From: Ovis canadensis
Lineage: Eukaryota; Chordata; Mammalia; Artiodactyla; Bovidae
Direction of reading: 5' to 3'
DNA: 64,000 bases
Assembly (NCBI RefSeq): GCF_042477335.2
Contig: NC_091245.1
Coordinates: 119,632,501-119,696,500 of the forward strand
Both the position numbers and the translations under genes were made by a program. Numbering within the stretch: the stretch's first letter is position 1; the number at the start of each line of letters is the position of its first letter. Positions 21,913-34,804 of the stretch are shown here, in pieces. The notes under the pieces are model-generated. The model ran no database searches and was not told the DNA's origin. It saw only the letters and a program-made list of their open reading frames with translations.

Positions 21913-22675
21913 CACTCTAATGGCAGAAAGTGAACAGGAGCTAAAGAACATCTTGGTGAGGCTGAAGGAGTGAAAGAGCCTGCTTAAAACTAAATAGTAA
22001 AATAACTAAGATCACTGCATCTGGTCCTGTTACTTTGTGGCAAACAGGAGGGGAAAAGGTGGAAGCAGTGATGGATTTCCTCTTCTCAGGCTCTAAAATC
22101 ACTGTGGATGGTGACTACAGCCATGAAATCAAAAGTCGATTGCTACTTGGCAGGTAAGTTGTGACAAACCTATACAATGTGTTGAAAAGCAGAGACATTA
22201 CTCTGCCAACAAAAGTCTGTACAGTCAAGGCTATAGTCCTCCTAGTGGTCATATATGGTTGTGAGAACAGAACCATAAAAAAGGCAGAGTGGCAAAGAAT
22301 TGATGCCTTTGAACTGTGGTGCTGGAGAAGACTCCTAAGAGCCCCTTGGACAGCAAGGAGATCAAAACAGCCAGTCTCAAGGGAAATCAACCCTGAACAC
22401 TCATTGGAAGGACTGATGCTGAAGTTGAAGCTCCAGTATTTTGGTCACCTGATGAGAACAGCTGACTCATTGGATAAGTCCCTGATGCTGGGAAAAATTG
22501 AGGGCAGAAGGAGAAGAGGGTGTCAGAGGATGAGATGGCTGGATGGTATCATTGATGCAATGAACATTAACTTGGGCAAACTTCGGGAGATGGTGAGGGA
22601 CAGGGAGGTCAGCTGTGCTGCAGTCCATGGGGTCCTAAAGAGTCAGACACAACTATGTGACTGAACAACAAAATC
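21913..22675 (+). mobile_element. second BovB 3' fragment
   Basis: It begins abruptly after the previous BovB tail inside the RT region ('aatggcagaaagtgaacagg') and runs to the BovB end. A 167-codon open stretch (22161-22664) encodes the C-terminal ORF2 domain, with [18 protein letters not shown] and MRWLDGIID. It is more diverged than its neighbour, so it is a separate insertion. Confidence 0.8.
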
Positions 22676-22807
22676 TGAAGTAGCTTCTAATAAGCATTTT
22701 TTTAAAAAAATTATAAACCTATTAATAAAATAACTCAAAAATATAATTAATCAAAAGGATTTAAAATGTGTAATTTAAAATGTGTAATCCCCACTTAATA
22801 GTAAAGA

Positions 22808-23092
22808 AGTCCAGAGAAGGCAATGGCAACCCACTCCAATACTCTTGCCTGGAAAATCCCACGGAATGAGGAGCCTGGTAGGCTGCAGTCCATGGGGTCG
22901 CTACAAGTCGGACACGACTGAACAAATTCACTTTCACTTTTCACTTTCGTGCATTGGAGAAGGAAATGGCAACCCACTCCAGTGTTCTTGCCTGGGGAAT
23001 CCCAGGGACGGCAGAGCCTGGTGGGCTGCCATCTATGGGGTCGCACAGAGTCAGACACGACTGAAGAGACTTAGCAGCAGCAGCAGCAGTAA
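22808..23092 (+). mobile_element. Bov-A2 SINE (dimer) with AGC tail
   Basis: Two Bov-A monomers ('agagaaggcaatggcaaccc' and 'agaaggaaatggcaaccc') joined by a CTTTCACTTTTCACTTTC linker, ending in GACTTAGCAGCAGCAGCAGC. Confidence 0.9.
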
Positions 23093-23136
23093 AGAAGTCA
23101 TGAAAGGAGGAACAGAAGAACATTAAATGAGACATC

Positions 23137-23850
23137 AGTTCAGTTCAGTTGCTCAGTCGTGTCCAACTCTTTGAAACCCCATGGAATGCAGCATGCCAGG
23201 CTTCCCTGTCTTTCACTAACTCTGAGAGCTTGCTCAAACTCATGTCCATCAAGTTGGTGATGCCATCCAACCATCTCATCCTCTGTCATCCCCTTCTCCT
23301 CCTGCCTTCAATCTTTCCCAGCATCAGGGTCTTTTCCAATGAGTCAGTTCTTTGCATCAGGTGGCCAAAGTATTGGAGCTTCAGCTTCAGCATCAGTCCT
23401 TCCAATGAATATTCAGGACTGATTTCCCTTAGGATTGCCTGGTTTGATCTCCTTTTAGTCCTAGGGACCCTCAAGAGTCTTCTCCAACACCACACTTCAA
23501 AAGCATCAATTCTTTGGTGCTCAACCATCTTTATAGTCCAACTCTCACATCCATACATGATTAATGGAAAACCATAGCTTTGACTAGGCAGATCTTTGTT
23601 GGCAAAGTAATGTCTCTGTTTTTTAACATGCTCTCTAGGTTGGTCATAGCTTTTCTTTCAAGGAGTAAGCATCTTTTAATTTCACGGCTGCAGTCAAACT
23701 ACTTCAGTTTTCTTGCCTTGAGAACCCCATGAACAGTATGAAAAGGCAAAAAGATATGACACTGAAAGATGAACTCCCCAGGTTGGTAGGTGCCCAATAT
23801 GCTACTTGAGAAGAGTGGAGAAATGAAAGCAGACATAGAGAAAACAAAAC
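23137..23850 (-). mobile_element. BovB, internally deleted copy B
   Basis: A reversed BovB 3' end (23137-23690) is joined at GGCTGCAGTCAAACTACTTC (23684-23703) to the BovB 5'-region phrase 'cttgccttgagaaccccatg' and on to 'gtgcccaatatgctacttga'. Read in sense this is the same 5'-to-3' joint as in copy A at 9361. The 90-codon stretch 23286-23558 (minus strand) is the C-terminal ORF2 remnant. Confidence 0.75.
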
Positions 23851-24194
23851 GTAAGATGGCAAGCATGAATCAAATATGAGTGAAAGAATTCAATCAAAAA
23901 AGAAGTTATTAGAATTGATTTTTAAAAAATAAACAAGACCCAACTACGTTCTGTCTATAAGAGTCATACTTTACACTGAAAAATATAGGATATCACCTCA
24001 CACCAGTCAGAATGGCCATCGTCATAAAATGTACAAACAATAAATGCTGGAGAGGTTGTGGAGGAAAGGAAACGCTCTTGCACTCTTGGTGGGAATGTAA
24101 ATAGATACAGCCACTTTGAAGAGCAGTATGGAGGTTCCTTGAAAAAAACTGAAAGAAGAAGTACCACATGACCCAGTGATAGACTTTATCACTT

Positions 24195-24775
24195 AGCACC
24201 CAAGATAATAGCTTACACCTTGTCTCGGGGTCCTAGATGAGCCCCCAAGATAATAGATGAAAGCTTACAGTGCTCCACTGGATTCGTAGTCTCCGGGACC
24301 AAAGACAGTCTCAGTCAGTTGTAGCTTTGTGTAGTAGAAATTTTATTAAAGTGATAGTGACAGAAAAAAGCTGACATAGACATCAAAGGGGGGAGAAAGA
24401 CTACCCGCCTTGCTAGTTTTAAGCAGGGTATTATATACTTATCTGCTAGCTCTTAAGAATAGAAAAGAATACCTCAAGGCTGTGAAAATTTTGCCCAGAC
24501 CCTTTCTTGTAACATATATCCTGGGATGACATCAGCATAAGATTAGCCAGAAGGAACAGGTTAACCCAGAGCTCAAAGCTGTGGAAGTTTTACCCAGACC
24601 TTCTCCCATAACATATATTCTGAGCTCAAAAGAAGCATATCCTTGAACAAAAGATACTGCTGCCTACGAGGTCTACATGTCTAAGGCAAAAGAATGTGGA
24701 AAGGAAAGAAAGTTCACCTCCTCCTTAAATAGGCCTTAGGCTTGGACTCCGTATCAACATACTTCCATTAACTCT
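24195..24775 (-). mobile_element. solo LTR-like insertion
   Basis: About 580 nt of foreign sequence interrupt the L1. On the minus strand it has an AATAAAATTTC poly(A)-signal region (+ strand 'gaaattttattaaagtg', about 24338-24355), and the + strand has a TGTCTCGGGGTCC start-like end near 24222. No internal retroviral genes accompany it, so a solo LTR is the likely reading. Exact ends are unclear because 'cccaagataatag' is duplicated at 24201 and 24247. Confidence 0.55.
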
Positions 24776-25264
24776 CTCACCAGCAATCTCACTAGTTGGC
24801 ATATATCCAGAGAAAATCATAATTCAAAAAAAGAAAACACACACATGCACCTCAGTGTTCATTGCTGCACTGTTTGCAATAGCTAGGACATGGAAACAAC
24901 TTAAATGTCCACCAGCAGAGGAATGGATAAAGAAGATGTGGTGCATCTATCATCTATGTATGTATACAATTTTTCATACACACATATACACTATTACTCA
25001 GCCATAAAATGTAATGAAATTGGGTCATTTGTAGTGACATGGATGGATCTTGAGATTGTCATACAGAATGAAGTCAGTCAGAAGGAGGAAAATAAATATT
25101 GTGTATTAATGCATATATATGAAATATGAAAAAAATGGTATAGATGTTCTTATTTACAAAGCAGAAAAAGAGACACAGATGTAGAGAACAAACGCATGGA
25201 CACCAAGAGGGGAAGGAAGGGTGGGATGAATTGGGAGGTGGAGATTGACATATGTACACTATTA

Positions 25265-25470
25265 ATGAGTGATTGAGTGAAGTCACTCAGTCGTGTTCGA
25301 CTCTTTGCAACCCCATGGACTGTAGCCCACTAGGCTCCTCCATCCATGGAATTTTCTAGGCGAGAGTACTGCAGTGGGTTGCCATTTCCTTCTCCAGGGG
25401 ATCTTCCCGACCCGGGGATTGAACCCGGGTCTCCCGTGTTGCAGGTAGACGCTTTACCGTCTGAGCTTTA
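25265..25470 (-). mobile_element. Bov-tA SINE, reverse
   Basis: Well-preserved element: 'cactcagtcgtgttcgactc', 'ttctccaggggatcttcccg', 'gacccggggattgaacccgg' and 'ttaccgtctgagc'. The intact B-box-like part suggests a young copy. It sits within the L1 tail. Confidence 0.92.
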
Positions 25471-25819
25471 ATACTATGTATAAAATAGACAACAAATGAA
25501 AACCTATTGCATAGCACAGGGAAGTCTATTCAATGCTCTGTGGTGACCTAAATGGGAGAGAATCCAAAAAAAGAGGGGATATATGTATATGCATAGCTGG
25601 TTCACTTTACTATATAGTAGAAATTAATACAACACTGTAAAGTATTTATACCCCAATAAAAATTTTAAAAAATATTCTAAAAGACAGAAGAAAAAAGTAT
25701 AAGATATGAAAACAACAACCATAAGAAAGCTAGAGTAGACATATTAATAGCATATCAAACAAAATATAATTTAAGTTAAAAATGCTGTTAATAATAGAGA
25801 AAAAAAGAGACTTTTTAAT

Positions 25820-26032
25820 GTGCTGTGCTTAGTCACTCAGTCGTGTCCAATTCCCTGCAGCCCCATGGATTATAGCCCACCATGCTCCTCTGCTCATGGA
25901 ATTTTCCAGGCAAGAATACTGGAGCTGTTTGCCATTTCCTATTCCAGGGGAGCTTCTTGACCTAGGAATCAAACTTCATCTCCTGCATTGTCAGGCAGCT
26001 TTTTTTTTACCACTAGCACCACCTGGGATCAA
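25820..26032 (-). mobile_element. Bov-tA SINE, reverse
   Basis: It contains 'cactcagtcgtgtccaattc', 'ggaattttccaggcaagaat' and the terminal 'ccactagcaccacctggga'. It is moderately diverged and lies in old L1 sequence. Confidence 0.88.
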
Positions 26033-26039
26033 TTTGTCA

Positions 26040-28831
26040 GGAAGATATAAAAATTACATATGTATCTAAAAATAGGGCCTCAAGATATATTGAGCAAAAA
26101 CTGACAGAACTGAAGAAATAGAACAATCAATAGTAATAGTTACAGACATCAATACACCATTCTGAATAGAATAGAATAGCATAAGATAAAATAGGGCAGA
26201 CTAGGTTAGGCTAGAATAGAACAGCTAGAGAGTAAACCAGCAAGGATATAGAGACTTCAACAACACTATTAAGAAATCAGATATAGCTAATATCTATAGA
26301 ACACACCACTCAACAACAGAACATATCATCTAAGAACACAAGGAACATTTCTTAGTGTAAGCTGGCCATAAAAAAAGTACCAACAATTTAAAAATAATTG
26401 AAATCATCCAAAATATAGTTTAAGACCACAATGTAATTAAATTACAAATCAATAGCAAACATAAAGTTGGGAAATACATAAATATATAGAAATTTTAAAA
26501 AATATCCTTTAACAATGGTTCAAAGAAGAAGTTAGAAAATATTTTGAGACAAATGAAATTGAAAATATAACATTCTAAAATGTTTGGGATATATATTGCA
26601 ATAAACATTTCAGAAGCAATATATACAGGAAAATTTATAGCCATAAAGTCCACATTAAAAATTTTAAAATTAAATAATCTAAATGCTTACCTTAAGAAAT
26701 TAGAAAAAGAGGGGCAAACTAAAACCAAAGCAAGCAGAAACATAGGATTAGAAATGAAGATTAGAGTAGAAATTACTATTATAGAAAATAGAAAAACAAG
26801 AGGTAAAAATAATAAAGCCAAATGTTGGTTTTTGGAAAAGATTATAAGCATACCTGTAAGTAGATTTAGATTGAGAAAAAAGAGAGCAAAGATTCAAATT
26901 TGTAAAATCAGGAATGAAAGAGGGGACATTACTACCATCCTCACAGAATTTTTTAAATATTAAAAAAGGATACTGCAAGCAATTATATGAAAACAAATTT
27001 GATAACTAAATGAAATGGGAAAATTCCAAGAAAAATTAGATTACCAAAATTGACTCAAAAAGATATTGAAAAACTAAGTAGGACAGTAGCAAAGAAAAAG
27101 ATTAAGTAGGAAACTTAAAGTCTTCCCAAAAAGATAATCCCAGGCCCAGATGGCTTCACTGGCATATATCAAATATTTAAATAGAAATTAATAGTAATTA
27201 TTATTAAACTCTTGCAGAAAATATTCAGTTCAGATCAGGCATGCAGTTGTGTCTGACTCTTTGCAACCCCGTGGACTGCAGCACGCCAGGATCCCCTGAC
27301 CATCAGCAACTGCTGGAGCTTGCTCACACTCATGTCCATCAAGTCGGTGATGCCATCCAGCCGTCTCATTCTCTGTCATCCCCTTCTCTTCCTGCCTTCA
27401 CTCTTTCCCAGCATCAGGGTCTTTTCCAACGAGTCAGTTCTTCTCATCAGGTGTATTGGAGTTTCAGCTTCAGCATGAGTCCTTCCTATGAATATTCAGG
27501 ACTGATTTCCTTTGGATTGTCTGGTTTGATCTCCTTGCAGTAAAGGGACTCTCAAGAGTCTTCTCCAAACACCACAGTTCAAAAGCATCAATTCTTCAGT
27601 GCTCAGCTTTCTTTATGGTCCAACTCTCACATCCATACATGACTACTGGAAAAACCATAGCTTCGACCAGACAGACCTTTGTTGGCAACGTAATGTACCT
27701 GCTTTTTAATATGCTGTCTAGGTTGGCCATAGCTTTTCTTCCAAGGAGCGAGCGCCTTTTAACTTCATGGCTGCAGTCACCATCTGCAATCATTTTAGAG
27801 ACCCCCGAAATAAAGTGTCTCACTATTTCCATTGTTTCCCCATCTGTTTGCCATGAAGTGATGGAACCAGATGCCATGATCTTAATTTTCTGAATGTTGA
27901 GTTTTAAGCCTGCTTTTTCACTCTCCTCTTTCACTTTCATCAAGAGGCTCTTTAGTTCTTCTTCACTTTCTGCCATAAGGGTGGTGTCATCTGCATATCT
28001 GAGATTATTGATATTTCTCCTGGCAATCTTGCTTCCAGCTTCTGCTTCATCCAGCCTAGCATTTCACATGATGTACTCTGCATATAAGTTAAATAAGCAA
28101 GGTGACAATATACAGCCTTGATGTACTCATTTCCCAATTTGGAACCAGTCTGTTGTTCCATGTCCAGTTCTAACTGTTGCTTCTTGACCTGCATATAGAT
28201 TTCTCAAGAGGCAGGTTAGATAGTCTGGTATTCCCATTTCTTTAAGAATTTTCCACAGTTGTGGAAATCATAAAACATTGCTCAAAGATATTAAGGAAGA
28301 CTTAAATAAATGACAAACACCCTAACATATTTAGATTGACTTAATTGGATTGAAAGACAATATTGTTGAGACAGGTATATTCTCTAAATTATTATACAGA
28401 TTCTACAGAATTCCAATCAAAATCCCAGGTGGCGGTTTTGAAGAAATTGACTGACCCTAAAATTCATATAAAAAGGTGAGGGATCTGGAAATATCAAATT
28501 GGCAGACTTACACTTCCCAATTTCACAACTTACAACAAAGCTACAGTCATGAAGTCAGTATCTTGCTAGCATAAGTATCTATACAAATATAAATTGATAG
28601 AATAAAAATGAATGTACAGAAATAAGTCCTTTCGTTTATAGTAAACTGATTTTCAATAAAGATGTAAAAAATTTTGTGAAAAGGGGTCTTCTCAACAAAA
28701 AACAATGGAATAATTGGATACTTACATGCAAAATTATGAATTTCACTCTCTACTTCACACCATACACAAAAATTAATCCAAAATGTATCAAGACCTAAAA
28801 TTATAAAACTCTTACAAAAATGTGGGAGTCA
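26040..28831 (+). mobile_element. old L1 ORF2 region, left part
   Basis: Diverged L1 ORF2. The endonuclease-end region starts near 26060. 26580-26963 keeps a readable stretch (KAKCWFLEKI, ICKIRNERGDITT) matching the corresponding part of the two younger L1 copies ([21 protein letters not shown]). A reversed BovB sits at 27225-28265. The L1 resumes with 'attccaatcaaaatcccagg' and is then cut by the younger L1 at 28832; it continues at 35176. Confidence 0.75.
27225..28265 (-). mobile_element. BovB 3' half with RT, reverse
   Basis: From the reversed tail (ATTCAGTTCAGATCAGGCAT) through the ORF2 C-terminus to the RT. 27596-27976 (minus strand) is 126 open codons ending [13 protein letters not shown], and the ADD region lies around 27985. 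It is inserted in the old L1. Confidence 0.87.
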
Positions 28832-29488
28832 GGGGGCGGTCCTAACATGGCAGAGGAACAGGATGGGGAGGCCACTTTCTCCCCCACAAATTCATCAAAA
28901 GAACATTTGAACGCTGAGTAAATTCTGCAAAATAACTTCTGAATGGTGGCAGAGGACATCAGACACCCAGAAAAGCAGCCCATTGTCTTCAAAAGGAGAT
29001 GAAGAAGTATTGAGGCTACTGTAAGAATAAGACTGAAAACCAGAGGCAGGAGGCTTACGTTCAAATCCTGAGAACACCAGAGAACTCCTGACTCTAGGGA
29101 ACATTAATCAGTAGGAGCTCATCAAATGCCTCCATAACTACACTGAAACCAAGCACCACCCAAGGGCCAACAAGTTCCAGAGCAAGACATACCATGCAAA
29201 TTCTCCAGCAACACAGAAACACGGCACTGAACTTCAATATACAGGCTGCCCAAAGTCATACCAAACCCACTGCCATCTCATAAATCATTACTGGACACTT
29301 CATTGCACTCCAGGGAGAAGAAATCCAGCTCCACCCACCAGAACACCGACACAAGCTTCCCTAACCAGGAAACCTTGACAAGCCACCCATCCAACCCCAC
29401 CCACAGTGAGGAAATTCCACAATAAAGAGAACTCCACAAACTGCCAGAACACAGAAAGGCCACCACAAACACAGCAATATAAACAAGA

Positions 29489-30410
29489 TGAGAGACAGAG
29501 GAATACCCAGCAGGTAAAGGAACAGGATAAATGGCCACCAAAGCAAACAAAAGAGGAAGAGATAGGGAATCTACCCAATAAAGAATTCCAAATAATGACA
29601 GTAAAAATGGTCCAAAATCTTAAAAACAAAATGGAGTTATGGATAACTAGCCTGGAGACAAGGATTGAGAGGATGCAATAAAGGTTTAACAAGGACCTAG
29701 AAGAAATTTAAAAAGAGTCAATATATAATGAATAATGCAATAAATGAGATCAAAAACACTCTGGAGGGAACCAACAGTAGAATAATGAAGGCAGAAGATA
29801 GGATAAGTGAGGTAGAAGATAGAATGGTAGAAATAAAAGGAACAAAGAAGAAAAAAGAAAAATGAATTAAAAGAAATGAGGACCTTCTCAGAGACCTGTG
29901 GGTCAATGTTAAACAACACTACATTCGAATCATAGGAGTCCCAGAAGAAGACAAAAAGAAAGACCATGGGAAAATACTTGAGGAGATAATAGTTGAAAAC
30001 TTCCCTAAAATGGGGAAAGAAATAATCACCCAAGTCCAAGAAACCCAGAGAGTCCCAAACAGGATAAACCCAAGGCAAACACCCCAAGACACATATTAAT
30101 CAAATTAACAAAGATCAAACATAAAGAACAAATATTAAAAGTAGCAAGGGAAAAACAACAAATAACACACAAGGGGATTCCCATAAGGATAACAGCTAAT
30201 CTTTCAATAGAAACTCTTCAGGCCAGGAGGGAATGGCAGGACATACTTAAAGTGATGAAAGAAAATAACCTACCGTCCAGAATATTGTACCCAGCAAGGA
30301 TCTCATTCAGATATGAAGGAGAAATCAAAAGCTTTACAGACAAGCAAAAGCTGAGAGAATTCAGCACCACCAAACCAGCTCTCCAACAAATGATAAAGGA
30401 TCTTCTCTAG
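29489..30410 (+). pseudogene. L1 ORF1 remnant (copy 1)
   Basis: ORF1p is an RNA-binding coiled-coil chaperone. Compared with copy 2 (48181-49107), one base is missing just after the start codon ('atgagagac' against 'atgaagagac'). An in-frame TAA (29679-29681) replaces a sense codon in the coiled coil, and several frame breaks follow. It is non-functional. Confidence 0.85.
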
Positions 30411-30461
30411 ACAGGAAACACAAAAAGGGTGTATAAACTCGAAACCAAAACAATAAAGTAA

Positions 30462-33400
30462 ATGGCAATGGGATCATACTTATCAATAATTACCTTAAAC
30501 ATAAATGGGTTGAATGCCCCAACCAAAAGACAAAGACTGGCTGAATGGATACAAAAACAAGACCCCTAAATATGTTGTCTACAAGAGACCCACCTCAAAA
30601 CAGGGGACACATACAGACTGAAAGTGAAGGGCTGGAAAAAGATATTCCATGCAAATAGAGACCAAAAGAAAGCAGGAGTAGCAATACTCATATCAGACAA
30701 AATAGACTTTAAAACAAAGGCTGTGAAAAGAGACAAAGAAGGACACTACATAATGATCAAAGGATCAATCCAAGAAGAAGATATAACAATTATAAATATA
30801 TATGCACCCAACATAGGAGCACTGCAACATGTAAGGCAAATGCTAACAAGTATGAAAGGGGAAATTAACAATAACACAATAATAATGGGAGACTTTAATA
30901 CCCACTCACACCTATGGATAGATCAACTAAACAGAAAATTAACGAGGAAACACACACTTCAAATGATACAATAGACCAGTTAGACCTAATTGATATCTAT
31001 AGGACACGTCACCCCAAAACAATGAATTTCACCTTTTTCTCAAGTGCACATGGAAGCTTCTCCAGGATAGATCACATCCTGGGCCATAAATCTAGCCTTG
31101 GTAAATTCAAAAATAAGGAAATCATTCCAAGCATCTTTTCTGACCACAATGCAGTAAGACTAGATCTCAATTATAGGTGAAAAACTATTAAGAATTCCAA
31201 CATATGCAGGGTGAACAACACGGTGCTGAGTAACCAACAAATCACAGAAGAAATAAAAAAATAAAATATGCATAGAAAGAAATGAAAATGAAAACACAAC
31301 AACCCCAAACCGGTGGGACACTGTAAAAGCAGTGCTAAGGGGAAGGTTCATAACAATACAGGCATACCTCAGGAAACAAGAAAAAATTCAAATAAATAAC
31401 CTAACTCTACACCCAAAGCAACTAGAAAAGGAAGAAATGACGAAGCCCAGGGTTCATAGAAGGAAAGAAATCTTAAAAATTAGGGCAGAAATAAATGCAA
31501 AAGAAACAAAAGAGACCATTAAAAATCAACAAAGCCAAAAGCTGGTTCTTTGGAAGATAAATAAAATTGACAAACCATTAGCCAGACTCATCAAGAAAGA
31601 AAGGGAGAAGAATCAAATCAATAAAATTAGAAATGAAAATGGATAGGTCACAACAGACAACACAGAAATACAAAGGATCACAAGAGACTACTATTAGCAA
31701 CTATATGCCAATAAAATGGACAACTTGGAAGAAATGGACAAATTCTTAGAAAAGTACAACTTTCCAAAACTGAACCAGGAAGAAATAGAAAATCTTAACA
31801 GACCCATCACAAGCATAGAAATTGAAACTGTAATCAGAAATCTTCCAGCAAACAAAAGCCCAGGTCCAGATGGCTTCACAGCTGAATTCTATCAAAATTT
31901 GAGAGAAGAGCTAACACCTATCCTACTCAACCTCTTCCAGAAAATTGCAGAGGAAGGTAAACTTCCAAACTCATTCTATGAGGCCACATTCACCCTAATA
32001 CCAAAACCTGAGAAAGATGCCACAAAAAAAGAAAACTGCAGGCCAATACCACTGATGAACATAGATGTAAAAATCCTTAACAAAATCCTAGCAAACAGAA
32101 TCCAAGAACATTTAAAGGATCATACATTATGACCAAGTGGACTTTATCCCAGGGATGCAAATCAATCAATGTAATACACCACATTAACAAATTGAAAAAT
32201 AAAAACCATATGATTATCTTAATAGATGCAGAGACAGATTTTGACAAAATTCAACATCTATTTATGATTTAAAAAAAAAAAAACCTCTAGAAAGCAGGAA
32301 CAGATGGAACATACCTCAACACAATAAAAGCTATATATGACAAACCCACAGCAAACATTATCCTCAATGGTGAAAAACTGACAGCATTTTCCCTGGAGTC
32401 AGGAACAAAACAAGTGTGCCCACTCTCACCACTACTATTCAACATAGTTCTGGACGTTTTGGCCACAGCAATCAGAGCAGAAAAAGAAATAAAAGGAATC
32501 CAGATTGGAAGAGAAGAAGTAAAACTCTCACTGTTTGCAGATGACATGATCCTCTACGTAGAAAACCCTAAAGACTCCACCAGAAAATTACTAGAGCTAA
32601 TCAATGAATATAGTAAAGTTGCAGGATATAAAATCAACACACAGAAATCCCTTGCATTCCTATACAGTAATAATGAGAAAATAGAAAGAAAAAATATGGA
32701 AACAATTCCATTTACCATTGCAAAGAAAAGAATAAAATACTTAGAAATATATCCACCTAAAGAAACAAAAGACCTATATACAGAAAATTATAAAATATTG
32801 GTGAAAGAAATCAAAGAGGACACTAATAGATGGAGAAATATACCGTGTTCATGGATCAGAAGAATCAATATAGTGAAATGAGTATACTACCCAAAGCAAT
32901 CTATAGATTCAATGCAATCCTTATCAAACTAGCAACGGTATTTTTCACAGAAATAGAACAAATAATTTCACAACTTTTATGGAAATACAAAAAAACCTCA
33001 AAGCCAAAACAAACTTGAGAAAGAAGAATGGAACTAGAGGAATCAACCTGCCTGACTCCAGGCTACACTATAAAGGCACTGTCATTAAGACAGTATGGTA
33101 CTGGAACAAAGACAGAACTATAGATCAATGGAACAAAATAGAAAGCCCAGAGATAAATCCACGCACCTATGAGCACCTTATTTTTGGCAAAGGAGGCAAG
33201 AATACACAGTGGATTAAAGACAATCTCTTTAACAAGTGGTACTGGGAAAACTGGTCAACCACTTGTAAAAGAATGAAACTAGAACACTTTTTAACACCAA
33301 ACACAAAAATAAACTCAAAATGGATTAAAGATCTAAAGGTAAGACTAGAAACTATGAAACTCCCAGAGGGGAACATAGGCAAAACATTCTCTGACATAAA

Positions 33401-34804
33401 TCACAGCAGAATCCTCTATGACCCACCTCCCAGAACATTGGAAATTAAAGCAAAAATAAACAAGTGGGACCTAATTAAACTTAAAAGCTTCTGCACAACA
33501 AAGGAAACTATGAGCAAGGTGAAAAGACAGCCTTCAGAATGGGAGAAAATAATAGCAAATGAAGCAACTGACAAAGAATTAATCTCAAAAATATACAAGC
33601 AGCTCCTGCAGCTCAATTCCAGAAAAATAAATGACCCAATCAAAAAATGGGCCAAAAATCTAAACAGACATTTCTCCAAAGAAGACATACAAATGGCTAA
33701 CAAACACATGAAAAGATGCTCAACCTCACTCATCATCAGTTCAATTCAGTTCAGTCGCTCAGTCGTGTCCGACTCTTTGAGACCCCATGAATTGCAGCAC
33801 GCCAGGCCTCCCTGTCCATCATCACCAACTCCCGGAGTTCATGCAAACTCATGTCCATCAAATTGGTGATGCCATCCAGCCATCTCATCCTCTGTTGTCC
33901 CCTTCTCTTCCCGCCCCCAATCCCTCCCAGCATCAGAGTCTTTTCCAATAAGTCAACTCTTCGCATGAGGTGGCCAAAGTATTGGAGTTTCAGCTTTAGC
34001 ATCATTCCTTCCAAAGAAATCCCAGGGTTGATCTCCTTCAGAATGGACTGTTTGGATCTCCTTGCAGTCCAAGGGACTCTCAAGAGTCTTCTCCAACACC
34101 ACAGTTCAAAAGCATCAATTCTTTGGTGCTCAGCTTTCTTCACAGTCCAACTCTCATATCCATACATGACCACTGGGAAAACCATAGCATTGACTAGACA
34201 GACCTTAGTTGTCAAAGTAATATATCTACTTTTGAATATGCTCTCTATGTTGGTCATAACTTTTGTTCCAAGGAGAAAGGGTCTTTTAATTTCATGGCTG
34301 CAATCACCATCTGCAGCCATCACCATTTCATGCCAGTCAGAATGGCTGCTATCTAAAAGTCTACAACCAATAAATGCTGGAGAAGGTGTGGAGAAAACCC
34401 TCTTACACTGTTGGTGGGAATGCAAACTAATACAGCCACTATGGAGAACCGTGTGGAGATTCCTTAAAAAACTGGAAATAGAACTGCCATATGACCCAGC
34501 AATCCCACTGCTGGGCATACACACTGAGGAAACCAGAATTGAAAGAGACATGTGTACCCCAATGTTCATCGCAGCACTGTTTATAATAGCCAGGACATGG
34601 AAGCACCCTAGATGTCCATCAGCAGACAAATGGATAAGAAAGCTGTGGTACATATACACAATGGAGTATTACTCAACCATTAAAAAGAATACATTTGAAT
34701 CAGTTCTAATGAGGTGGATGAAACTGGAGCCGATTATACAGAGTGAAGTAAGCCAGAAAGAAAAACACCAATACAGTATACTAATGCATATATATGGAAT
34801 TTAG
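30462..34804 (+). pseudogene. L1 ORF2 remnant (copy 1)
   Basis: ORF2p supplies endonuclease and reverse transcriptase. The endonuclease part (30624-31180) has GDFNTHSHLW and RIDHILGHK. The RT part (32414-32881) has [14 protein letters not shown] with the ADD site; 31716-32132 has [15 protein letters not shown]. An early stop near 30569, several frameshifts and the 590-nt BovB insertion near the 3' end inactivate it. Terminal sequence (34350-34804) includes [15 protein letters not shown], the cysteine-rich C-terminal motif. Confidence 0.88.
33737..34325 (-). mobile_element. BovB 3' fragment inserted in L1 copy 1
   Basis: A reversed BovB tail (TTCAATTCAGTTCAGTCGCT) through the ORF2 C-terminal domain. 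Compared with L1 copy 2, about 40 nt of L1 are missing at the insertion point, so it landed with a small target deletion rather than a duplication. Confidence 0.85.

Larger units (their letters stand above)
23985..25680 (+). mobile_element. L1 3' portion, interrupted
   Basis: The end of L1 ORF2 begins with 'tcacaccagtcagaatggcc' and 'gagaggttgtggaggaaagg'. It resumes after the LTR-like block with 'ttcattgctgcactgtttgc', and ends in the 3' UTR with an A-rich tail near 25670. It is split by an LTR-like block (about 24195-24775) and a reversed Bov-tA (25265-25470). Confidence 0.85.

Noticed and set aside
33751..34659. A 302-codon open frame on the minus strand
   Set aside because: It is the antisense of L1 ORF2 running into BovB ORF2 C-terminal sequence in sense. 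It is a composite of two dead elements.
33851..34804. A 317-codon open frame on the + strand
   Set aside because: It is a chance fusion of the antisense of a BovB fragment with the end of L1 ORF2. There is no splice or promoter context, and both halves are explained by the repeats.
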